From an uncultured Clostridia bacterium (GTDB taxonomy: Bacteria > Bacillota > Clostridia > Christensenellales > Aristaeellaceae): DNA of 5,043 nucleotides. The stretch is from positions 1-5,043 of the forward strand of contig CAMGDO010000098.1 of the NCBI GenBank assembly GCA_946042585.1. The letters are read 5' to 3'. Positions 1 to 5,043 of this stretch are shown in pieces (position 1 is the stretch's first letter; each line of letters begins with the position of its first letter). The notes below the pieces were generated by a model that was not told where the DNA came from, did no database searches, and worked only from the letters and a program-made list of their open reading frames with translations. The position numbers and the translations under genes were made by a program.

Positions 1-45
1 GATTCCTCTACGTCTCGTGGGCTCGGAGATGTGTATAAGAGACAG
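1..45 (+). other. Untrimmed Illumina Nextera i7 adapter (non-genomic)
   Basis: Positions 12-45 match the 34-base Nextera transposase read-2 adapter exactly: the GTCTCGTGGGCTCGG part at 12-26, then the 19-base mosaic end at 27-45. Positions 4-11 (TCCTCTAC) are the adapter-strand form of Nextera XT index N712, read as GTAGAGGA. Positions 1-3 (GAT) fit the end of the P7 oligonucleotide. The order P7-index-adapter-insert is exactly that of a library molecule, so this is sequencing-library carry-over and not bacterial DNA. Genomic sequence begins at 46. The adapter also supplies the ATG at 31 that opens a spurious long plus-strand reading frame. Adapter and index identities are from memory of the published oligonucleotides. 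Confidence 0.98.
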
Positions 46-48
46 GCA

Positions 49-3000
49 TTATTTCGTGATACCGAGCTTCTTCGCTGCCGTGTTGAACGCTTCCATAATG
101 GCTTCCTGATGGCCGAACCAGTTGTTGGCCGCGCAGGCCACGTCCACCTTGTTGCCTGCATGGGTCTTGGAATTGACGAAGTGGATGCAGAACTGGCCGT
201 AGAAGTCGTTGTCGTTGATGGTGTCGCCTTCGGGGTAGTTATGCGGTACGCCATACATGGAGGCAGCATAGCTGTGACCGTTGATGGTGAGCAGAATCGG
301 ACGGCGCTGATACAGGTTCTTGTCGCTGATTTCCTGCGCGGTCTTCACCTTGTAGATGCGGCACATGGCGGCGGTATCGGCAGCGGTAAGCGGCTCTACG
401 TCGGCATGATAGGCGCCGCTCCAGCGCTTGACCTTGAAGGAGATGCCCGTGCGCACATCGGTGACGACGGCGGTGTAGCCCTTCTTGAAGATGCTCTGGA
501 TGCCGCCGGTGTACCAGTCGATCAGCTCGGGCATATAGAGCTTGACAGTGGCGGAGGAGCCGTTTTCATAGGTGCCTTTTTCCACTGTGCCATAGAGCGA
601 GTGCTGCGTGGCGGAGGTGGCGATGCCGTCCACCGGCAGATCATGATCCTCCTGATACTTGGCCACGGCGTTGTAGGTGGCGGTGCCGAAGGTGCCATTG
701 ATCTGCGCGACGGTCAGATAGCCCAGCTCGGCCAGACGGGTCTGCAGATTGGTGACGGCCGTGCCCGTGTCTCCCTTCTTCAGGCTGGTATAGGAGGCCT
801 CGGGCTTGGCGTCGGGATCGCCCGTCTTGTCATAGTTGGCGGCCTCGGTCTTGGTCAGCACGCGCATCAGATCGCCGCGAATCCAGCCGGTGATGCCCTT
901 GATCTGTACGCTGTACCAGTCGTTCTTGCCGTCGCTCTGGATGGAGCCTGTCCACTTGCCGACGGTGTTCGCGCTGTAGATATAGCCGACCTGCTTGGAG
1001 GAGGACGAATAGCTGGCGCGCACGATGACCTTGTCAATCGTGGTGAGCATCACGTCGCTCAGCAGCGAGGAATCGGGTCGGGGCGTGGGCGTGGGAGACG
1101 GCGTGGGCGTGGGCTGGCTGGAGAGATAGTCGTTATACTCCGCATCGGTGAGAACGCGGGCGCAGCTGCCCAGAATATAGCAGGAAGTGCCGTTGAAATT
1201 CACCTGATACCAGAGAGAAGAGCCCACCTTGGTGGTGGAGTTGAACTCAAACACCGCGTTCAATCGCGCCTGCCCGGCGGTGCCCGCCGAAGTGGAGGGC
1301 GACTTGCGCAGCCACACGTTGTCCTTGATCAGCTGAATGACGTTGGTGGGCTTGGGCGCGGGCGTGGGCGTGGGGGTAGGCGTGGGGATGATGCCGCTGT
1401 TCTTATAGGCTTCCTCCTGCTCCTTGCTCATCACGGCGGCGCAGTCACTGCGGATATAGCCGATATTGCCGCCGTATGCTACATTGTACCAGGTATAGCC
1501 GTTGGCCTTCCGGGAAGCGCCCACGATGTTCAGCACGGTGTTGGCCTTGGCGATCTGTCCGTACACACCGGCGGAGGAGGAAGCGCTCTTGCGCAGATAC
1601 ACCTTGTCCTTGGTGGTGTAGAGCAGGCCGCTGGAAACATCGGAGGAACCTTCTCCGCTGATGTTGCCGCTGGCGTCGCTGATGGCGCAGTACTTGCCAT
1701 GGATATAGCCGGTTACGCCCTTGTCGGTGGTCACCTTGTACCAGGTGACGCCGCTGACGGTTTCGGTGGCATGGTAGGGGAAGATGGTGCCCTTGTCAAA
1801 CTGGCCCAGCTGCGCGGAGGAGGTGCTGGTGCTCCTGCGCAGGTTGACGCCGCCATAGGTGAGCTTGATATAGCCCAGCAGCGTGCTGCCGCCGGGTTTG
1901 GCGGTGGGCACTGCGACGGGCGCGGTGGGAGCGATGGAATCACCCGAAGAGGTGGTCTTTTCGGCGCAGGAGCCCAGCACATAGCCGAATACTTCCTTGC
2001 CGGCGTGATAGACATAGTACCAGGTGGAGCCGTTGACGACGGGGGCGGCATAGTAGGGCAGCACGTCGCCCTTTTCCGCCTTCGCCACCACGTTGTTGGC
2101 GTTCACCTGCGTCTGCTTGCGGATGTTGGTCTTGCCATCGGGCGTGATCTTGATATAGCCGATGACCGACGCGCCGGTGCCGGGCTGCGGCGTGGCGGTG
2201 GCTACGACGGCGGTAGGCGCCTGGGTGGGCAGCTCCTTGAGCACGGATACGCATGTGCCCAGGATATAGCCGAACTGGCCGCTGGTCTCGTCATAGCAGT
2301 AATACCAGGTGCGGCCGTTGCTCTTGACGGTGTAATAATAGGGAAGCTGCTTGCCCTGCGGGATCTTGGCCAGCACATTGCCCGAAAGCATGGCGGCGGA
2401 GGAGCGCAGGTTGGTATTGCCCGCGGGCGTGATGTACACGGTGCCCGTGTCGCCGGGCGCGGGCGTGGCCACGGAAGAGCCCGAGCCGCTGCCGGAGCCG
2501 GAGCCGGAGCCGGAGCCCGAGCCCGAGCCACTGTCCAGCGTGGTCATGTTGCTGGCGAGCACATAGCAGTTGAGCACGCCGTTGACGGTGATAATATAGT
2601 AGAGATTGTCGCCGATGGTGGCGGTGCCCGTCACATAATAGGCCTCAGACTGCGAAAGCAGCCCCAGGCTGGTCAGGGTGTTGCCGTCAAAGCTGTAATA
2701 ATTGGTGCTGGCATTGGCCGGGCGCAGGAAGCCGGCATAGGACGGAACGGTGGAGGAGCTTTCTCCGCTGCCGGAAGAGCCCGTGCTTCCGCTGCCGGAG
2801 GAGCTTTCCGTCTCCACCAGCGCGGCGTTTCCGCCCTTGGTGTTCCACGCGGAGACCTCTTCCTCAGTCATCTTCGTCAGATAGTCCTTGTGGATATAGC
2901 CGTAGTATTCACGGTCCAGGTGGTTGGGAATGTTGGTGACGACATAGTAATAGTCACCCTTCACACTGCGGATTTCGCAGACCCAGCCCGTATCCAGATA

Positions 3001-3183
3001 GCACCACACGACGGTGCTGCCCGTCTGCTTGCGGAAACGCACCTGATCGTAATTGACATAGCCGTACTCGGCGTCTCCCGCGGAAGCGACAGGAATCAGG
3101 CCTGCCAGCAGCGTGAGCAGCATCAGCAGGCACAGCGCGCGCTGTATGACGGAATGCTGGTGTTTGGAAGAGAATGTGTTCAT
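49..3183 (-). CDS. Secreted multi-SH3 / peptidoglycan-binding protein with an uncharacterised C-terminal module
   Basis: This 1044-residue protein is probably exported and held in the cell wall. Residues 1-35 are a signal peptide: basic start, hydrophobic core about 16-32, and ASA cleavage site at 33-35. Bacterial SH3-like modules follow at about 40-102, 149-213 (degenerate, FLRPAN), 247-315, 340-406, 435-500, 520-585, 614-677 and 707-776. Most carry a [NYW][LI]R[KRS] strand near the start and GYI or a variant near the end. Linkers are Ser-Gly in the N-terminal half and Pro-Thr in the C-terminal half. A peptidoglycan-binding domain (PG_binding_1 type, LKKGDTG, LQTRLAELGY, DGIAT) spans about 796-865. 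Residues 879-1044 form a module I cannot name, with HADVEP (926-931), RRP (960-962), GVPH (978-981), GQFCIHF (996-1002) and SKTH (1005-1008). The chosen start has a GAGGTG ribosome site. An in-frame ATG 15 codons upstream overlaps the promoter -10 box and is unlikely. No LPXTG or transmembrane anchor is seen. The domain calls are solid; the biochemical role is unknown. Confidence 0.93.
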   Translation of the reverse strand: MNTFSSKHQHSVIQRALCLLMLLTLLAGLIPVASAGDAEYGYVNYDQVRFRKQTGSTVVWCYLDTGWVCEIRSVKGDYYYVVTNIPNHLDREYYGYIHKDYLTKMTEEEVSAWNTKGGNAALVETESSSGSGSTGSSGSGESSSTVPSYAGFLRPANASTNYYSFDGNTLTSLGLLSQSEAYYVTGTATIGDNLYYIITVNGVLNCYVLASNMTTLDSGSGSGSGSGSGSGSGSGSSVATPAPGDTGTVYITPAGNTNLRSSAAMLSGNVLAKIPQGKQLPYYYTVKSNGRTWYYCYDETSGQFGYILGTCVSVLKELPTQAPTAVVATATPQPGTGASVIGYIKITPDGKTNIRKQTQVNANNVVAKAEKGDVLPYYAAPVVNGSTWYYVYHAGKEVFGYVLGSCAEKTTSSGDSIAPTAPVAVPTAKPGGSTLLGYIKLTYGGVNLRRSTSTSSAQLGQFDKGTIFPYHATETVSGVTWYKVTTDKGVTGYIHGKYCAISDASGNISGEGSSDVSSGLLYTTKDKVYLRKSASSSAGVYGQIAKANTVLNIVGASRKANGYTWYNVAYGGNIGYIRSDCAAVMSKEQEEAYKNSGIIPTPTPTPTPAPKPTNVIQLIKDNVWLRKSPSTSAGTAGQARLNAVFEFNSTTKVGSSLWYQVNFNGTSCYILGSCARVLTDAEYNDYLSSQPTPTPSPTPTPRPDSSLLSDVMLTTIDKVIVRASYSSSSKQVGYIYSANTVGKWTGSIQSDGKNDWYSVQIKGITGWIRGDLMRVLTKTEAANYDKTGDPDAKPEASYTSLKKGDTGTAVTNLQTRLAELGYLTVAQINGTFGTATYNAVAKYQEDHDLPVDGIATSATQHSLYGTVEKGTYENGSSATVKLYMPELIDWYTGGIQSIFKKGYTAVVTDVRTGISFKVKRWSGAYHADVEPLTAADTAAMCRIYKVKTAQEISDKNLYQRRPILLTINGHSYAASMYGVPHNYPEGDTINDNDFYGQFCIHFVNSKTHAGNKVDVACAANNWFGHQEAIMEAFNTAAKKLGITK
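1075..1113 (-). repeat. Pro-Thr linker between SH3 modules 7 and 8
   Basis: This encodes PTPTPSPTPTPRP at residues 691-703, the second Pro-Thr linker of the same protein. Together with the previous one it marks a change of linker type, from Ser-Gly in the N-terminal half to Pro-Thr in the C-terminal half. Confidence 0.88.
1345..1386 (-). repeat. Pro-Thr linker between SH3 modules 6 and 7
   Basis: This encodes PTPTPTPTPAPKPT at residues 600-613 from short GC-rich repeats. Pro-Thr linkers are extended and are common in secreted multidomain proteins of GC-rich Clostridia. They can carry O-glycans, but nothing in the sequence shows that here. Confidence 0.88.
2479..2532 (-). repeat. (Ser-Gly)9 coding hexamer repeat
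   Basis: Nine Ser-Gly pairs in a row are encoded by near-identical hexamers, seen on the plus strand as repeats of gagccg and its gagccc variant. This gives a flexible linker between SH3 modules 2 and 3. Such a run can change copy number by slippage or collapse in short-read assembly, so nine units should be taken as an assembly value. Confidence 0.9.
2752..2808 (-). repeat. Ser/Gly-rich linker 1
   Basis: This encodes a low-complexity Ser-Gly-rich stretch, interrupted by single Thr and Glu residues, at residues 126-144 of the SH3 protein. It joins SH3 module 1 to the degenerate module 2. It is a flexible spacer by composition. Confidence 0.85.
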
Positions 3184-3187
3184 AGCC

Positions 3188-3193
3188 CACCTC
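3188..3193 (-). promoter_or_regulatory. Ribosome binding site of the SH3 protein gene
   Basis: GAGGTG lies four bases before the ATG at 3183-3181, within a slightly longer purine-rich GAGGTGGG. The spacing is somewhat short but usable. It decides the start: the ATG at 3228-3226 sits at the edge of the -10 box and would not be in the transcript. Confidence 0.75.
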
Positions 3194-3197
3194 GTAT

Positions 3198-3211
3198 TGC
3201 GCCCGTGCGCA
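3198..3211 (-). promoter_or_regulatory. Small GC hairpin in the 5' leader
   Basis: On the minus strand TGCGC and GCGCA form a perfect 5-bp stem around a 4-base loop (ACGG). It falls in the predicted leader of about 37 bases and ends four bases before the GAGGTG ribosome binding site. It could protect the 5' end or tune translation. It has no T-run, so it is not a terminator. The structure is seen in the sequence; the role is a guess. Confidence 0.4.
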
Positions 3212-3226
3212 GAATATTCCACTTGC

Positions 3227-3255
3227 ATTGTATTACGTTTTTGTTACAAAGTCAA
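3227..3255 (-). promoter_or_regulatory. SigA-type promoter of the SH3 protein gene
   Basis: The -35 box TTGACT is at 3255-3250 and the -10 box TACAAT at 3232-3227, with a 17-base spacer. Each box is one base off consensus and the spacer is optimal. There is no TG extended -10. Transcription should start near 3220, giving a leader of about 37 bases. Its presence directly after the pgcA stop means the SH3 gene can be transcribed independently. Confidence 0.85.
3232..3248 (-). promoter_or_regulatory. WalR-like direct repeat in the promoter spacer
   Basis: The minus strand reads TGTAAC-AAAAA-CGTAAT. The WalR (YycF) box of Firmicutes is TGTWAH-N5-TGTWAH, so the first half is a full match and the second differs only in its first base. 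The spacer length is exact. It lies between the -35 and -10 boxes, a place where a bound regulator would more likely repress than activate. The target gene encodes a wall-binding protein, which fits the WalRK regulon. The match is seen; binding is inferred, and AT-rich promoters can give such matches by chance. Confidence 0.45.
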
Positions 3256-3257
3256 GC

Positions 3258-3278
3258 AAAATGCGAAATATTTCGGCA
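3258..3278 (-). terminator. Weak hairpin plus T4 after pgcA (terminator or operator)
   Basis: After the pgcA stop, TGCCGAAA and TTTCGCA can pair with one bulged C, followed at once by TTTT. The core at 3264-3275 (CGAAATATTTCG) is a perfect 12-base palindrome. The stem is short and AT-rich and the T-run is only four bases, so termination would be weak and read-through into the SH3 gene is likely. The palindrome ends nine bases before the -35 box, so an operator is an equally good reading. Confidence 0.3.
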
Positions 3279-3293
3279 AATAGACAGGATTTG

Positions 3294-5018
3294 TCATGCC
3301 AGCGCCTGACCGGCGTGCTCAAGCAGCGCTTCAGCCAGCGCGTCGGCCTTGTCCATGGTCGTTTCCCTGGCGCTCACATAGAGCTTGATCTTGGGCTCGG
3401 TGCCGCTGGGACGCACGCACAGCCAGCTGCCGTCGGCCAGCTCGAAATAGAGCACGTCGGAGGCGGGAAGCCCCATTTCGGTCTGCACGCCGTTTTCGGT
3501 GCGAAGGCCGGTGAGATAGTCGCGCACGGCGGTGACGCGCACATCGCCAAAGGCGGCGGGCGGATTCTGCCGCAGCGCCTGCATCATCTGCTTCATGCGG
3601 TTCAGGCCGTCCTTGCCGGGCAGGGTGCGGCTGGTCACGCGGTCGCTGTAAGCGCCATAGCGCGCATAGAGGGATTGCAGGCGGTCATAGAGCGTGATGC
3701 CCTCGTGCATGCACACGCACGCCGCCTCGCACAGCAGCAGGGAGGCGTTGACGCCGTCCTTGTCGCGCACCTGGGTGCCGCTGAGGAAGCCATAGCTTTC
3801 TTCAAAGCCGAAAAGGAAGGAATACTCGCCCGTTTCCTCGAACTGCTGAATCTTTTCGCCGATGAATTTGAAGCCCGTCAGCGTATCAAAGCAGGTCACA
3901 CCGTAATCCGCTGCGATGGCGCGCGCCATCTCGGTGGACACGATGCTCTTGCAGATGGCGCCGTTTGCGGGCAGCGTGCCGCTCAGACGCTTCTGCTCCA
4001 GCACATGGCTCAGCAGCAGACAGCCGATCTGGTTGCCCGTGAGCGTGCGGAACACGCCCTCGCTGTCGCGCACGGATACGCCCATGCGGTCACAGTCCGG
4101 ATCGGTGCCGAACACCACGCTGGCGCCCACCTGCTGCGCCAGGGGAATGGCGTATTTGAAGGCGGCGGGGTCTTCGGGATTGGGAGCGGACACCGTGGGG
4201 AAATCGCCGTCGGGAGCTTCCTGCTCGCGAACGACCGTGACGTTTTTGATGCCCACCTCGTCGAGCATGCGGCGCACCGGCAGATTGCCTGAGCCGTGCA
4301 GGGGGGTGTAGACGATGCGAAGGTTTTTGCCCTCGGCGGCAAGCAGATCGGGGCATACGGACAGCCCCTTGACCATTTCGATGTAGTCGTCATCCACCTC
4401 GGCCTTGCCGATGATGTGCAAAAGCCCCTTGCGCAGCGCCGTCTCCTCGTCCATCACGGGCGTGCCGGCATAGGGCAGGGCGGAGATATAGCGCGTCACC
4501 TCGCCCGCCGCCTCGGGGGAAAGCTGCGCGCCGTCCTCCCAGTACACCTTGTAGCCGTTGTATTGCGGGGGATTGTGCGAGGCGGTGATGACCACGCCCG
4601 CGATGCAGCCCAGATGGCGAACGGCATAGCTGAGCATGGGCACGGGGCGCAGCGATTCAAACAGATACGCCTTTACGCCCGCGGCGCACAGTGTCAACGC
4701 CGTTTCCCGGGCGAAGGCGTCGCTGCGGTGGCGGCTGTCATAGGCGATGGCGACGCCGCGCGACGCCCATTCGGGATGGGTATTGATGAACAGCGCCAGA
4801 CCGCGGGTGGCGCGGCGGATGACGTATTCATTCATGCGGTTGGTGCCATAGCCCAATACGCCGCGCATGCCGGCGGTGCCAAAGGACAGGTCGGTATAGA
4901 AACGATCCTCGAGCTGCTTTTCATCCGTGATGGCGGACAGTTCGTTGACCAGGGCGGTATCGGAAGCGAAATCGCGCAGCCACTGCGCACAGGATTCGCG
5001 GTATGTGGTTTCAGACAT
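3294..5018 (-). CDS. pgcA: Phosphoglucomutase (alpha-D-phosphohexomutase, PgcA type)
   Basis: This cytosolic enzyme interconverts glucose-6-phosphate and glucose-1-phosphate through a phosphoserine and glucose-1,6-bisphosphate; some family members also take mannose phosphates. At 574 residues it has the PgcA/PGM2-like length, not the shorter GlmM or ManB length. All four active-site elements are present: TASHNPP at 145-151 with catalytic Ser147, the metal loop DPDCD at 306-310 with Asp306, Asp308 and Asp310, the sugar-specificity loop GFEESYG at 404-410, and the phosphate loop RPSGTEPK at 536-543. The N-terminal FGTAGMRG (46-53) and GTNRMN are typical. The ATG follows a strong ribosome site. 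In Bacillus subtilis PgcA feeds GtaB and UgtP to make UDP-glucose for teichoic acid glucosylation and glycolipid anchors, and a similar envelope role is inferred here. It lies 110 bases upstream of the SH3 gene on the same strand. The gene looks intact; its own promoter is outside the window. The symbol is by family resemblance. Confidence 0.95.
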   Translation of the reverse strand: MSETTYRESCAQWLRDFASDTALVNELSAITDEKQLEDRFYTDLSFGTAGMRGVLGYGTNRMNEYVIRRATRGLALFINTHPEWASRGVAIAYDSRHRSDAFARETALTLCAAGVKAYLFESLRPVPMLSYAVRHLGCIAGVVITASHNPPQYNGYKVYWEDGAQLSPEAAGEVTRYISALPYAGTPVMDEETALRKGLLHIIGKAEVDDDYIEMVKGLSVCPDLLAAEGKNLRIVYTPLHGSGNLPVRRMLDEVGIKNVTVVREQEAPDGDFPTVSAPNPEDPAAFKYAIPLAQQVGASVVFGTDPDCDRMGVSVRDSEGVFRTLTGNQIGCLLLSHVLEQKRLSGTLPANGAICKSIVSTEMARAIAADYGVTCFDTLTGFKFIGEKIQQFEETGEYSFLFGFEESYGFLSGTQVRDKDGVNASLLLCEAACVCMHEGITLYDRLQSLYARYGAYSDRVTSRTLPGKDGLNRMKQMMQALRQNPPAAFGDVRVTAVRDYLTGLRTENGVQTEMGLPASDVLYFELADGSWLCVRPSGTEPKIKLYVSARETTMDKADALAEALLEHAGQALA

Positions 5019-5026
5019 ATGCTTAT

Positions 5027-5035
5027 ACCTCCTTT
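5027..5035 (-). promoter_or_regulatory. Strong ribosome binding site of pgcA
   Basis: AAAGGAGGT is a near-perfect anti-16S match, with AGGAGG nine bases before the ATG at 5018-5016. It fixes the pgcA start and is typical of Firmicutes. Confidence 0.92.
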
Positions 5036-5043
5036 TATTCCTG

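Larger units (their letters stand above)
856..3066 (-). repeat. Array of eight divergent SH3-like modules (protein-level repeat)
   Basis: The modules map to 2878-3066, 2545-2739, 2239-2445, 1966-2166, 1684-1881, 1429-1626, 1153-1344 and 856-1065, with boundaries good to about 15 bases. They are alike in protein pattern but clearly divergent in DNA, so this is an old array and not a recent tandem duplication. Modules 3 to 7 share a cysteine just after the GY[IV] strand (GTC, GSC, KYC, SDC, GSC), which modules 1, 2 and 8 lack at that place. In other bacterial wall proteins SH3 modules bind peptidoglycan stem or cross-bridge peptides; the ligand here is unknown. Confidence 0.85.

Noticed and set aside
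1731..2531. Overlapping minus-strand frames of about 100 codons inside the SH3 gene
   Set aside because: They are out-of-frame shadows rich in Pro, Ala and Arg, with no motif, in a region fully explained by the SH3 modules.
856..3066. A recent tandem duplication or a CRISPR-like array
   Set aside because: The repeated short strings such as atatagcc only reflect shared Gly-Tyr-Ile codons in divergent SH3 modules. There are no identical repeats with unique spacers.
3184..3228. A 15-codon N-terminal extension of the SH3 protein from the ATG at 3228
   Set aside because: That ATG overlaps the -10 box (TACAATG), has no ribosome site, and would put a charged segment before an otherwise standard signal peptide.
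31..3309. A 1092-codon open frame on the plus strand
   Set aside because: Its ATG is inside the Nextera adapter and it lies codon on codon antisense to the SH3 gene. Its translation is a low-complexity Gly/Ala/Val/Arg-rich product with no domain. It is open only because the real gene lacks TTA, CTA and TCA codons.
3228..4292. A 354-codon open frame on the plus strand over pgcA
   Set aside because: It is codon-aligned antisense to a gene with all phosphohexomutase active-site motifs, has no ribosome binding site, and shows no recognisable domain.
5041..5043. Final CTG as the first bases of a second mosaic-end adapter
   Set aside because: Three matching bases are expected by chance and nothing longer supports it.

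Overview
The window carries two complete genes on the minus strand. Both are GC-rich and lie either side of a short AT-rich gap. They look like genes of a GC-rich Clostridia-type Firmicute (Bacillota). The support is a strong AAAGGAGGT ribosome binding site, a consensus SigA-type promoter, a PgcA-type phosphohexomutase, and a secreted protein of bacterial SH3 modules joined by Ser-Gly and Pro-Thr linkers. The family-level assignment is inference; no rRNA or other marker is present.

The left 45 bases are not genomic. They are an Illumina Nextera i7 adapter: the last bases of P7, an 8-base index matching N712, and the full transposase read-2 adapter. True sequence starts at 46, three bases before the stop codon of the first gene, so nothing can be said about what follows that gene.

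Positions 49-3183 (minus) encode a 1044-residue exported cell-envelope protein. In order it has a signal peptide, eight SH3-like modules (one degenerate), a peptidoglycan-binding domain, and a C-terminal module of about 165 residues with conserved-looking His, Asp, Glu and Cys motifs. I cannot assign that last module to a named family. It is the most interesting part of the window, because its CIH core looks like a distant variant of the catalytic core of YkuD L,D-transpeptidases.

Positions 3184-3293 hold the control region of this gene. It contains TTGACT-17 bp-TACAAT, a WalR-like direct repeat (11 of 12 positions) inside the promoter spacer, a short leader hairpin before the ribosome binding site, and a weak hairpin plus T4 after the upstream gene. 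A WalRK-type cell-wall stress control of this gene is a reasonable, testable idea.

Positions 3294-5018 (minus) encode a full-length phosphoglucomutase of the PgcA type. It interconverts glucose-6-phosphate and glucose-1-phosphate, the entry to UDP-glucose and, in Bacillus, to wall teichoic acid glucosylation and glycolipid anchors. The two genes thus share a loose cell-envelope theme, but the second has its own promoter, so they need not form an operon.
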